This document shows positions 52,316 to 61,296 of a DNA stretch of 64,000 bases, piece by piece. Origin of the DNA: CAWFKW01 sp963816535 (GTDB taxonomy: Bacteria; Bacteroidota; Ignavibacteria; Tepidaquicellales; OLB5); contig CAWFKW010000003.1 in assembly GCA_963816535.1 (NCBI GenBank), positions 1,116,001 to 1,180,000 of the forward strand, written 5' to 3'. The notes beneath the pieces were generated by a model. It was not told the DNA's origin. It did no database searches and saw nothing but the letters and a program-made list of their open reading frames with translations. How positions within the stretch are numbered: position 1 is the stretch's first letter; every line of letters begins with the position of its first letter. A program made the position numbers and the translations under genes.

Positions 52316-52337
52316 AAGAATCTAAATTAATCCAAAT

Positions 52338-53570
52338 ATGAATTTATTCAGGTTATTGTGTTTATCTTTAAGTGTATTGATATTTACTTTAATTGCGAAC
52401 CCTTCAAACAGCCCGGCGCAATGGGTACATGCCTCTATCGGTGTCGCTGAAGGGCCTATACTATCATTTGCGGCAAAAGGGAACATTTTGTATGCCGGAA
52501 CAGGGAATCTAAACGGTCTGTACATTTCGTCTAATTCCGGTTTGAGCTGGAGTCAAACGCCGTTAAATCATCAATGGGTATATTCCCTGGCAGTTAAGGG
52601 GAATAGTATTTTTGCCGGAAGCGGAGCGCTAAATGGACTATACCTGTCTACTGATAACGGCGTTAGCTGGAGCATTCTGCCATTAAATGAATTCATACAT
52701 TCATTAGCTGTTAATGATAATTATGTCATAGCCGGAACAGGCAACGGGGTTTATTTATCTTCTAATAACGGAGCCGTTTGGACTCAGACTTCTTTCACTG
52801 ACCGGACAATTCAAACAATGGCTGTAAATGGAAACGATATTTTTGCGGGAAGTGACGGAATATATTTGTCGGTAAATAACGGTAATAGCTGGGCGCATAC
52901 TTCTTTGGATAATCAGCTTGTTTATTCAATTGCAGTAAACGGAAATGCCTTGTATTGCGGCGTCCAAAGCGGCGGCGTCTATAAATCCACAGATAATGGC
53001 GCAAATTGGTTGCAAACCTCTTTAAATAACATCGATGCTTTTTCTGTTGCTATTGAAGGGGAGAATATATTTGCAGCAACATATTGGCATGGGATTTATG
53101 TTTCCAATAACGCCGGCGCAACCTGGACACAACGAAACGAAAATCTATTCAGCGGCGCAGTAAGAGAGGTATACATATTTAACAGCTACATATTCGCAGG
53201 AACATCTGACAGCGGCGTTTACAGAAGGCAGCTTGGAGAATTAATAGGAATAAAACCAATTTCAAACGAGATCCCCCGCAAGTTTGTATTGTATCAGAAT
53301 TATCCGAATCCGTTTAACCCGACAACGAAAATAAAGTTTGATGTTCCGGCAGACTTGAAACAGCAAACGGCAGACGTAAAACTTATTATCTATGATGTTC
53401 TTGGAAGAGTTGTTGCTGAGCTTGTAAATGAAAAGCTAAATCCGGGGACTTATGAAACCGAGTGGGATGCATCACAATTCGCATCGGGGATCTACTTTTA
53501 TCAGTTAACAGTTAGCAGTGAACAGTTAACAGTTTACGCACAGACGAAGAAATTAGTTTTGATAAAGTAG
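52338..53570 (+). CDS. Secreted Asp-box-like beta-propeller with T9SS sorting domain
   Basis: 410 aa, signal peptide about 1-28 (ending NSPAQ). Seven or so repeats of the form VYSLAVKGNSIFAGS..NGLYLSTDNGVSWSILPL, with S.NGG/A.W motifs like photosystem-II-assembly or BNR propellers. Sorting domain YQNYPNPFNPTTKIKF ... KKLVLIK, in which the segment before the last strand reads QLTVSSEQLTVYAQ and is coded by a CAGTTAACAGTTAGCAGTGA microrepeat. Sits between family B copies 2 and 3. Ligand unknown. Confidence 0.88.
   Translation: MNLFRLLCLSLSVLIFTLIANPSNSPAQWVHASIGVAEGPILSFAAKGNILYAGTGNLNGLYISSNSGLSWSQTPLNHQWVYSLAVKGNSIFAGSGALNGLYLSTDNGVSWSILPLNEFIHSLAVNDNYVIAGTGNGVYLSSNNGAVWTQTSFTDRTIQTMAVNGNDIFAGSDGIYLSVNNGNSWAHTSLDNQLVYSIAVNGNALYCGVQSGGVYKSTDNGANWLQTSLNNIDAFSVAIEGENIFAATYWHGIYVSNNAGATWTQRNENLFSGAVREVYIFNSYIFAGTSDSGVYRRQLGELIGIKPISNEIPRKFVLYQNYPNPFNPTTKIKFDVPADLKQQTADVKLIIYDVLGRVVAELVNEKLNPGTYETEWDASQFASGIYFYQLTVSSEQLTVYAQTKKLVLIK
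53502..53534. repeat. Microrepeat coding the end of a sorting domain
   Basis: Two copies of CAGTTAACAGTT separated by AGCAGTGAA code QLTVSSEQLTV. The same arrangement lies at 55456-55488 in family B copy 3. Looks like the short intergenic repeats seen near 9021 and 30707 turned into coding sequence. Confidence 0.75.
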
Positions 53571-53727
53571 CTGCTTCGCTTCTTTAGAACGCTTCAAAAT
53601 TGATTTTTCTTCATACTCCTCTCCCCCGGGGAAAGGCGGATGCTTGCATAGAGCTTTACAAATTAGAATTAAATAGTTATTTTTATATAACTTTGAATTT
53701 CACTTTATCAATTTAAACTACTTTCTT

Positions 53728-55524
53728 ATGCACATCTTACAAAAAAAACTTAACTTAACAGCGCTGGTTCTGGTAACCTTCGTCTCTTCTTTCGCGGGAA
53801 CTCATAAAGGTTTTACGCCTAAAAGCATGGCCCCCGTTTCAAATGTTTTCCTGCAAACAAACAATATCAATACATGCATTCGATCTGATGGCATTTTTAA
53901 TTTTGATAAGGTAACATTCACAGGCGTTACCGCCGGTTTTATCTGGCCGGCATCTTCCGTTACGAGATTGACCATGGATTATTCAACAGGTCTCTGGATA
54001 GGGGCGAAAGTCGGGAACACACGCGAACTAAGGACCGCCGTATCGCTTTACAATTCTACTTTTTCGCCGGGAAATATACCCGTTCAGGGGCAGGTACCGC
54101 CAAGTTCGGTTTGCAGCGACCCTTCATTTAAAGCATACCTTGTGAACCTTGTCGATCAGAACCTTGTCAATGGCGGCACAGTAAGTAAAATTGCAGGCGG
54201 GCACACTTACAATATTACATACGATTCATGGGCTAACTGGCCGGTAGATAAAGGAGCGCCTTATGTTGAGGTTAACGGCATAGCCGGTTACCAGCCGGGA
54301 TGGAACGCCGACAGACCCGGAATTGGAGAAACTACTGCCCGTCCCGATGAAATTACTTTTTCAGTATATATGGATTATACAAATTGCACAAACAATATTC
54401 ATTCTGCTGAAATATCGCTGCCCGGCGGAACATTGCCCATGGGCGCTGAGATAAGGCAAATTGCATTCTCATTTAATTTGTCCGGTTTAACTGACATGTA
54501 CTTTATGAAATGGAGAATAATTAATAAGAGCTCCAATGTATGGGACAGCACATATATTTGTTTGGTTGACAACGGCGATATCGGCGACGGCTCTGATGAT
54601 GCTGCCGGCTGTGATTCAACCAAAAATACCGGCTTCATGTATAACGCGGACAATTTTGATGGATTATACGGATCGGCCCCTCCGGCGCTTGGATACCGGA
54701 TATTGCAGGGACCCCTGATCAACACCGGAAATCCCAATGATACTGCCCGGTTGCCATATGGAACATTTGTCGGATATAAGGTTCTGGGAATGACCGGTTA
54801 CAATGTTTTTGTAAATTCAGGAACTACTTGTGTGACGGATCCGGATAATGCCGCTGCCGGTTATAATTTTATGCGGGGGCTTGACGGATGCGGAACTCCT
54901 TTGATCAATTTTTTGACCGGTCATGTGACCACTTATAAATACAATCATGGCAATTATTGCTCAGGCAACCGGGCTGGCTGGTACGATAGTACATCAGGAG
55001 ATAAGCGTCAAATTCTAAGTTCCGGACCGTTTTCTATGAATCCCGGGGACCAGCAAATATTTGAATCGGCAATTTTTGTTTCAAGAGGCGGCGATAATGT
55101 TGCAAGCGTTTGTTCGCTTTTGTCGCAATCGGATTCTGTAAAACGTTATTACGATGAAAGCTTTTTTGGAACACCCCTGGCGGTACAGAATATTTCAACC
55201 GTCGTACCCACGTCTTTTGCGCTGTATCAGAATTATCCGAATCCGTTTAACCCAACAACGAAAATAAAATTCAGCCTCCCTTCACCCGCCATAGGCGGGC
55301 AAGACCCCTCCAAAGGAGGGGCTTTAGAAACAAAACTTGTGGTTTATGACGCGCTTGGCAGAGTTGCTGCAACGCTAGTGAATGAGCAGCTTAATGCGGG
55401 GACGTATGAAACAACCTGGAATGCATCACAATTTGCATCGGGAATATATTTTTATCAGTTAACAGTTAATAGCGAACAGTTAACAGTATATACGCAAACG
55501 AAGAAATTAGTATTAATAAAATAA
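53728..55524 (+). CDS. Cysteine-containing T9SS surface protein, paralog family B (copy 3)
   Basis: 598 aa, signal peptide about 1-23 (LTALVLVTFVSSFAG). Family B blocks: NNINTCIRSDGIFNFDKVTF, TGLWIGAKVGNTRELRTAVS, GQVPPSSVCSDPSF, VDKGAPYVEVNGIAGYQPGW, CTNNIHSAEISLPGGTLPMG, GCDSTKNTGFMYNADNFD, NFMRGLDGCG. The sorting domain contains both the palindromic insertion found in copy 2 and the microrepeat-coded tail found in the propeller at 52338, so it is a mosaic. Ends KKLVLIK. Confidence 0.88.
   Translation: MHILQKKLNLTALVLVTFVSSFAGTHKGFTPKSMAPVSNVFLQTNNINTCIRSDGIFNFDKVTFTGVTAGFIWPASSVTRLTMDYSTGLWIGAKVGNTRELRTAVSLYNSTFSPGNIPVQGQVPPSSVCSDPSFKAYLVNLVDQNLVNGGTVSKIAGGHTYNITYDSWANWPVDKGAPYVEVNGIAGYQPGWNADRPGIGETTARPDEITFSVYMDYTNCTNNIHSAEISLPGGTLPMGAEIRQIAFSFNLSGLTDMYFMKWRIINKSSNVWDSTYICLVDNGDIGDGSDDAAGCDSTKNTGFMYNADNFDGLYGSAPPALGYRILQGPLINTGNPNDTARLPYGTFVGYKVLGMTGYNVFVNSGTTCVTDPDNAAAGYNFMRGLDGCGTPLINFLTGHVTTYKYNHGNYCSGNRAGWYDSTSGDKRQILSSGPFSMNPGDQQIFESAIFVSRGGDNVASVCSLLSQSDSVKRYYDESFFGTPLAVQNISTVVPTSFALYQNYPNPFNPTTKIKFSLPSPAIGGQDPSKGGALETKLVVYDALGRVAATLVNEQLNAGTYETTWNASQFASGIYFYQLTVNSEQLTVYTQTKKLVLIK
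55274..55326. repeat. Nested palindromic repeat inside a sorting-domain coding sequence (second copy)
   Basis: GCCTCCCTT, CCCGCCATAGGCGGG (55286-55300), CCCCTCCaaaGGAGGGG. Same frame and position as 52079-52131. The right-hand hairpin is more perfect here, so this copy is closer to the intergenic form. Confidence 0.9.
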
Positions 55525-55559
55525 AAAGATCAGACACGGATTTCACGGATTCGCACCGA

Positions 55560-55623
55560 TTGCCTCCCCCTTCTCCCTCTGGGAGAGGGGAAGCGCACCG
55601 ATGGTGCGCGGGGGGTGAGGCAA
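55560..55623. repeat. Nested palindrome of the CCTCCCCC...GGGGGTGAGG family
   Basis: Outer arms TTGCCTCCCCC / GGGGGTGAGGCAA, inner CCCTCTgGGAGAGGG and GCGCACCgatGGTGCGC. It interrupts a CACGGATTTCACGGATTCGC / ATCACAAAGGCGCG type repeat; CCCCGCTTTCGCGGGG follows near 55655. Confidence 0.8.
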
Positions 55624-55772
55624 TCACAAAGGCGCGAAAAAAACAAAACCAAGGTCCCCGCTTTCGCGGGGATGACAGATTAAGCCATTTCTAAGCGCCG
55701 AATAATCCATTTTAATTTATTACGGGGAAATTTATCTTTCAGAAATTTGAAAGCAATTTTTCCCCGATTTTA

Positions 55773-58226
55773 TTGAATAACAACAGCTTAGAAGGTTCGG
55801 CGCCGGTCTCAAAAAAGACATATCTCGGCATTTTCTTTGTAGCGCTTTCCACATTAATGTATGAGATCCTTCTTACAAGAATCTTCAGCGTTACCATGGG
55901 CTATCACTTTGCGTTTATGGCGGTATCGCTGGCGCTTTTCGGGATGACTGTCGGCGCCATCATAGTTTATTTGTATCCCCGTAAATTCCCGCAGGATGAT
56001 ATTAAGCACGTACTGGCAAAACAGTCAATGTTATTCGCCATTACAATGATTGTTACCTTTTTAATTCATATTGCAATTCCTTTTATTCACGGGCTGAGCA
56101 TAGTCGGGTTCCTGTTCACGGCATTCATTTACATTACGGCATGCATCCCGTTTATATTCAGCGGTATAGTGGTTTCGCTGGTCCTGACAAGATTTCCGGG
56201 GAACATAAATAAGCTCTACGCGGCCGATTTAATAGGCGCGGCGCTGGGTTGCATACTGGTAGTACAGGCGATAGATATTTCCGGCGGGCCCACGGCAGTA
56301 TTTATCTGCGCGTTCTTTACTTCGCTGGGCTCGATTGCGTTTGCGCTTGACGACCATGACAGGAAAATAATAAGAGCAGTCTCGTTTTTTTCAGCGGCTA
56401 TCATTCTGTTTTCGGTTATTAACACCATAACAATTATGAATCACAGCCCAATACTGCGCCTCTACTGGATACGCGGCGAATGGGAGCCAAAACCGCTTTA
56501 TGAAAAATGGAATTCTTTCTCCCGTGTGAGCGTCGATGGCGATTCAACCAAGCTTGAAGTCCCGTTTGCATGGGGGCTTAGTAATACATATGACAGGAAC
56601 AAGAAAGTCAGCGAGCTGATGCTGAATATCGACGCGCATTCAACAACCGTGCTTTCAAAATTTGACGGCGACTTTACGAAACTAAAACATCTTGAATATG
56701 ACGTCGCCAATATTACGCAGTATATACGCAAAAAATCGGATGTGATGATAATCGGAAGCGGCGGGGGGCGCGATGTTCTGACCTCGCTTTATTTCGGGCA
56801 GAAAACCATACTCGGCATCGAAATAAACAAGGACATGATTTCGGCCATTAATAACGATTTCGGCGATTATACCGGTCATCTTGATAAATATCCGAATGTG
56901 ACTTTTGTGGGCGATGAAGCAAGGAGCTACATACAAAGGCTTGACCGCAAGTTTGATATAATCCAGGTATCCGTTATAGATAACTGGTCCGCCACCTCTT
57001 CAGGCGCGTTTGTGCTCACCGAAAACGCATTATACACGCTTGAAACATGGAATCTGTTGTTCGAACATTTGAAACCGGATGGTATCATAACCGTAACAAG
57101 ATTTTACCGCGCAAAGCCCTCTGAACTTTACAGGCTTACTGCAATTTGCGCTCAAACTCTTCTGGACGCGGGGATAAAAAACCCGAGGGAACATCTTATG
57201 CTCATTAAATGCGAACAGTGGGAAAGGATGAAAGAAGGCAGCGCTACGGGAACTATACTGCTTAGCAAAGCGCCGTTCACCAAAGAAGAACTTGGAACGC
57301 TGGATTCGGTTAGTAAAAAAATGGAGTTCCAGGAAGTGCTTACCCCCGGCAAGGCTACGGATACAGCGTTCGGATTAATAGCTACAGCCGGACCCGACAG
57401 GCTCAATTATATTAAGAATTTCCCGGTGGATATTATGCCGCCCACCGATGATAAGCCGTTCTTTTTCCACCTGCTTAAATTCCAGGACATTCTAAACAGG
57501 CAATTATGGCGCTCATGGGATATGGAGTTTAATGTGAAAGCAATTTTTATTCTGGCCACATTATTTATCACTATGATAATCCTCACCGCCGCATGCATTC
57601 TTGTTCCGCTTAAGATCACATCAAAGAAAATAAAACTAAAGGGCTCGGGGAATTACTTTGCATTTTTCGGGTTCATCGGGCTTGGATTCATGTTTGTGGA
57701 AATTTCCCAGATACAGCGTCTGAATATTTTCCTGGGGCACCCTACATACAGCATTGGCGCGGCCCTGTTCACATTGCTTCTCTCCAGCGGAATAGGCAGT
57801 TACCTGACCGGCAAACAGGATATCAATTCAGGCAGGAAGAATCTGATGAGGTTCTCTTTGCTCCTTTTAGCGCTTATCATATTTGGCGTGTTCACGCCAG
57901 GTATAATTGTCGCTTTCAGAGAGCAGGAAACCTGGATACGCGTCGCCATAGCATGCATAATTTTGTTCCCGCTTGGAATATTCATGGGTATGGCGTTCCC
58001 GGTAGGGATGTCGGCTGCGTCAAGAACCTCGCCTGAAATTACCCCATGGTTATGGGGCATAAACGGCGTCACTTCAGTTTGCGCGACGGTTATTAGCGTG
58101 ATAATAGCAATGACCTGGGGGATATCAACGTCATACTGGACCGGATTCACGTGCTATTTAATAGCGTTTATTGCGTTCATAAGCGTAGTTAAGAAAGGCA
58201 AATCGGGTATGTTTAAAGCTTCGTAA
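55773..58226 (+). CDS. Membrane-bound spermidine-synthase-like protein
   Basis: 817 aa, TTG start. N-terminal membrane half (about 15-220, LMYEILLTRIFSVTMGYHFA is typical). Central class I methyltransferase-like domain with VMIIGSGGGRDVLTSL and LGIEINKDMISAI at about 325-350, and VSVIDNWSATSSGAFVLTEN in place of the catalytic Asp block of aminopropyltransferases. A second membrane half follows (about 588-810). Such fused proteins are widespread, but whether they make spermidine is not shown. Start is weakly supported. The 298 nt after it hold repeat remnants (GTGAAAATCTTTGCGTTCCT) and no gene. Confidence 0.88.
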   Translation: MNNNSLEGSAPVSKKTYLGIFFVALSTLMYEILLTRIFSVTMGYHFAFMAVSLALFGMTVGAIIVYLYPRKFPQDDIKHVLAKQSMLFAITMIVTFLIHIAIPFIHGLSIVGFLFTAFIYITACIPFIFSGIVVSLVLTRFPGNINKLYAADLIGAALGCILVVQAIDISGGPTAVFICAFFTSLGSIAFALDDHDRKIIRAVSFFSAAIILFSVINTITIMNHSPILRLYWIRGEWEPKPLYEKWNSFSRVSVDGDSTKLEVPFAWGLSNTYDRNKKVSELMLNIDAHSTTVLSKFDGDFTKLKHLEYDVANITQYIRKKSDVMIIGSGGGRDVLTSLYFGQKTILGIEINKDMISAINNDFGDYTGHLDKYPNVTFVGDEARSYIQRLDRKFDIIQVSVIDNWSATSSGAFVLTENALYTLETWNLLFEHLKPDGIITVTRFYRAKPSELYRLTAICAQTLLDAGIKNPREHLMLIKCEQWERMKEGSATGTILLSKAPFTKEELGTLDSVSKKMEFQEVLTPGKATDTAFGLIATAGPDRLNYIKNFPVDIMPPTDDKPFFFHLLKFQDILNRQLWRSWDMEFNVKAIFILATLFITMIILTAACILVPLKITSKKIKLKGSGNYFAFFGFIGLGFMFVEISQIQRLNIFLGHPTYSIGAALFTLLLSSGIGSYLTGKQDINSGRKNLMRFSLLLLALIIFGVFTPGIIVAFREQETWIRVAIACIILFPLGIFMGMAFPVGMSAASRTSPEITPWLWGINGVTSVCATVISVIIAMTWGISTSYWTGFTCYLIAFIAFISVVKKGKSGMFKAS

Positions 58227-58470
58227 GTCCGTCTGTACAACAAAAAAACTGAATCTCCATATGATTTTTTCAAGTTTTTGAATTTGTTTCAATCGATATT
58301 TATTTTTCCGCTCTAGTCTTTTACTCCCCTTCAAGAAAGAGAATGGGGTTGATCTTTATAATTCAGAATCCTTTGTTCCAATCTGTGAAAATCTTTGCGT
58401 TCCTGGCGGTTAAGTTTTTTCGAAGATTCGGGTTCGCGATGACGCAGGAATCAACAAGCTGCATAAAAAA

Positions 58471-58494
58471 AGCGTCCCGAATGACCGGGACGCT
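58471..58494 (-). terminator. Rho-independent terminator of the Gld-type operon
   Basis: AGCGTCCCG / CGGGACGCT perfect 9-bp stem with a 6-nt loop, followed on the minus strand by seven T. Lies 31 nt after the last gene of the operon. It could also weakly serve the plus strand. Confidence 0.9.
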
Positions 58495-58524
58495 TTTAAT
58501 TTCTAACTCAGAAATCATATAACT

Positions 58525-59484
58525 TTATTTTTTCTTGGTATCCTTCTTTGTATCTTCCTTCTTGGGAGGAGGCGGAGGAGGAGGAATAAAATCTGACTTT
58601 TTCTTGCACCACTGAGGTATTGTAGCATCAGAACATCTGAACAGCTGTTTTATACCCGAAACCTGCATGATATAATGCGTTGGCGAAACCGCCTCTTTGT
58701 AAAAATTAATGGTCAAAGGCTGAGTGCCGTTGACGGTTATTGTATATATGGGAGGCGGAAATGTTGTCATTGTTGTATCTTTAAAATCCTCGGCATTCAT
58801 ATTTCCGAGCATATTAACAAACGCATCCACATAAGCGTGCTGGACAGAATCGGCGCCAATTGACCAGTGCGCCAGCGAATCCTGCTTCAGCTCAAAATCA
58901 ACTTTATTTGAATCGGTAGATTTGAACTGAACTGATTTTATGCCCGCCGTTGTTACACCAGTAATGTATTTATACCTGTACTGTGTAAGCGGTTTTGTAA
59001 AATTAGACGCAACCAGGTTTGACGCCAGAAGCACTTTGTTATCGCCCGGTTTCTTAATGTAAGAATTCTCCTGGCTGACCGCCATCTTGCCTAACTCGAA
59101 GCTTCCAAGCTCTTTGCCTTCCTGGAAAACAGTCACAACCGTATGGTTAACGCTGTCAAGAAACGTAGAGAACTTCTCCTGCTTGTCCGACGCAACGCCT
59201 TCGATCTGAAAGTTTTTGAGGTTTGAAAGCATTTGGTAAACAGCCCCTGTATCAGCGGGATAATTTACCGGTTTAGTTATCATCCACTGGTTATTAACTT
59301 TTTCGAATGTAACCGAGTCGCCTGCTCTGAACAGCTCGATCTTTTCGATCTTGGTGGAATCGGCCTTAAACAGTTTTGCATCCAGCTTATCGCTTTGGAT
59401 AGTATCAGAACTCCTGAAAAATAACAGGTAAATTCCAAGCAGGACTACAAAGACGCCTAACAAAATTTTTGTGTTCTTATTCAT
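58525..59484 (-). CDS. DUF4340 protein
   Basis: 319 aa. One N-terminal membrane helix (KILLGVFVVLLGIYLLFF) anchors an otherwise extracytoplasmic beta protein: VEKVNNQWMITKPVNYPADT-like W-x-I-xxP block at about 60-80 (NQWMITKPVNYPADTGAVYQ), then SFELGKMAVSQENSYIKKPG. This matches DUF4340, a regular companion of GldG-type ABC transporters. The C-terminus is a run of eight Pro and Lys/Asp repeats. Last gene of the four-gene operon. Confidence 0.88.
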   Translation of the reverse strand: MNKNTKILLGVFVVLLGIYLLFFRSSDTIQSDKLDAKLFKADSTKIEKIELFRAGDSVTFEKVNNQWMITKPVNYPADTGAVYQMLSNLKNFQIEGVASDKQEKFSTFLDSVNHTVVTVFQEGKELGSFELGKMAVSQENSYIKKPGDNKVLLASNLVASNFTKPLTQYRYKYITGVTTAGIKSVQFKSTDSNKVDFELKQDSLAHWSIGADSVQHAYVDAFVNMLGNMNAEDFKDTTMTTFPPPIYTITVNGTQPLTINFYKEAVSPTHYIMQVSGIKQLFRCSDATIPQWCKKKSDFIPPPPPPPKKEDTKKDTKKK

Positions 59485-59529
59485 ATTTTAAAATAATACC
59501 GCTATTTTAAATTTAATAATTTTTAATAA

Positions 59530-61242
59530 TTATGAACGGCTGGCTTTTCTTTTTCTCCATCTGAATACGCCAAACAGGAGAACTAAAATCGGAGGTCCGG
59601 CAAGCAAGCCATATTTAACAATTTTTCTTGTGCTGTCTTCGACTGATTTCAGCGGCTTAGGCGTCGCATCTTTCTGCCTGATTTCCGAAAGCCCTGCGTC
59701 ATCGGTCATATAATCTATCATGCTTGAAAAGAAGGCAAGATTTTCGTCCGGGCCCCTGAATTCGTCAAGAATAAAATCTTCATTGCCGATTGCTATGATC
59801 TTAGTATCGGGGCTGGTCTCCTTGATAGAAGTCGGCGCCGGCGCGGAACCCGAAGCGGTATCTGAAGGAATCACCTTTCCCTTATAAAAGCTGTTAAACT
59901 TGCCTGTATATAACACTGCTACCGGAAGATTCGATGCTCTGAACATTGAATCAGGCAGCATTCTCCCGGTGGTCTGTATCACCGCAATATCATTTGCCGT
60001 GCCGGTTTTTCCCGAGGTTGTAAGCAGCGGTTCGACCTTAATTCCTTTAGCGCCCGCTATGGATGTATCAAGGCTTGAAGTAAGCCCAAGATACATTTGC
60101 CCGATGCCTGAAAAAGCGGGGATGTTCTGGTTGATGTTTATAATTTTTGGGTAATACGGGAACGGCATCTGCGTATAGAACTGCATGCCGCCCTGGTTTA
60201 CAGGAACATTCACATAAGCGCACTCTTTATCGCTTATGATGTTGTTCATGAACTTAATTCCATAGCTCTCAAACATATCTTCGATGCCCATATTGCCAAC
60301 CTGGGCAAACTGAAATTGCTGCTGGGACGAAATGTTAACTTTATTTGCAAGGAATATAACCCGTCCGCCGCCCATTATATACTGGTCTATCGCAAATTTC
60401 ACAGTTTCGGGAATTGTGGGCGCCGGCTGCTGCTGCCTCATCCCCTGCTGCTGCTGCGCTTCTCTTGGGGCGAATACTACGAGCGTTGAAATATCGTTAG
60501 GTATCGGCGCATTTTTTGAAGCGTCAACCGGGGTTATATTATAATACTTCTGGAGGTACTGGCTGACTTTGCCGATCTTATCCGTACCGGGCATTCCCGG
60601 CCCGCTGAGCACGCCGACTTTCTTAAGCTGCTTATCCGCAAGCCGCTTAATCACGCCTGTGATCTCATACTCAAGGTTTGGGATGTTGCCAAGGAACGGC
60701 AGCGTTTCCTGTTTTCCGCCGTATAGGAAAACAATACCCATATAAGCTTTCATCGCTTCGGCCTTGTCGTTATTGTATGTCTGCACCTGAACCGGCTGTA
60801 TGCCGTATTTCTGCGCGTCCTTTTCAAGCTCTGTTTCATCCGAAGGGCTTACGATCTCATACGATAAGTTGCCGTTCGAATAGTTTCGGTAATCATCAAG
60901 CGTTTCTTTCAGGTACCTGCGCGTGTTATTATACGGAGCCGGAAGGTTATCGGTAAAATATGCCTTAACAACCATCTTATCGTCAAGCGAGCCTACGATA
61001 TCTTTGCTTGCTTTTGACAGCGTATATATTTTATTTCCGGTCAGGTCTAGCCTGTAGAACAGCTTTACCGATATAATATTGATTATGATAAGAATACCCA
61101 GGATAAGAGCGGTTTTGACCAGCGCCTGCTGCCGTTTTGATTCGGTCTTTTTCTTCCTTTTTTCAAGGCGCTCGTCCTGTCCGGATTCCTGCTCAGTTTC
61201 CTGCTCTTCGCTGTTTTCGTTGTTTTCTATCTCGTCAGCCAT
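59530..61242 (-). CDS. GldG-like ABC transporter auxiliary protein
   Basis: 570 aa. Charged cytoplasmic leader, a membrane helix (about 44-65), then a large extracytoplasmic ABC_transp_aux domain (NKIYTLSKASKDIVGSLDDK, VKAYFTDNLPAPYNNTRRYL, KETLDDYRNYSNGNLSYEIV, GGRVIFLANKV) and a C-terminal helix (YGLLAGPPILVLLFGVFRW). A QQQQGMRQQQ tract lies mid-protein. GldG belongs to the Gld ABC transporter needed for gliding in some Bacteroidota; many non-gliders also have it. Gliding here is unproven. Confidence 0.9.
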   Translation of the reverse strand: MADEIENNENSEEQETEQESGQDERLEKRKKKTESKRQQALVKTALILGILIIINIISVKLFYRLDLTGNKIYTLSKASKDIVGSLDDKMVVKAYFTDNLPAPYNNTRRYLKETLDDYRNYSNGNLSYEIVSPSDETELEKDAQKYGIQPVQVQTYNNDKAEAMKAYMGIVFLYGGKQETLPFLGNIPNLEYEITGVIKRLADKQLKKVGVLSGPGMPGTDKIGKVSQYLQKYYNITPVDASKNAPIPNDISTLVVFAPREAQQQQGMRQQQPAPTIPETVKFAIDQYIMGGGRVIFLANKVNISSQQQFQFAQVGNMGIEDMFESYGIKFMNNIISDKECAYVNVPVNQGGMQFYTQMPFPYYPKIININQNIPAFSGIGQMYLGLTSSLDTSIAGAKGIKVEPLLTTSGKTGTANDIAVIQTTGRMLPDSMFRASNLPVAVLYTGKFNSFYKGKVIPSDTASGSAPAPTSIKETSPDTKIIAIGNEDFILDEFRGPDENLAFFSSMIDYMTDDAGLSEIRQKDATPKPLKSVEDSTRKIVKYGLLAGPPILVLLFGVFRWRKRKASRS

Positions 61243-61296
61243 TTATAAATCTTTAATTATATTTTTTTAATACTTGTTATTTAATAAGAAACCAAA

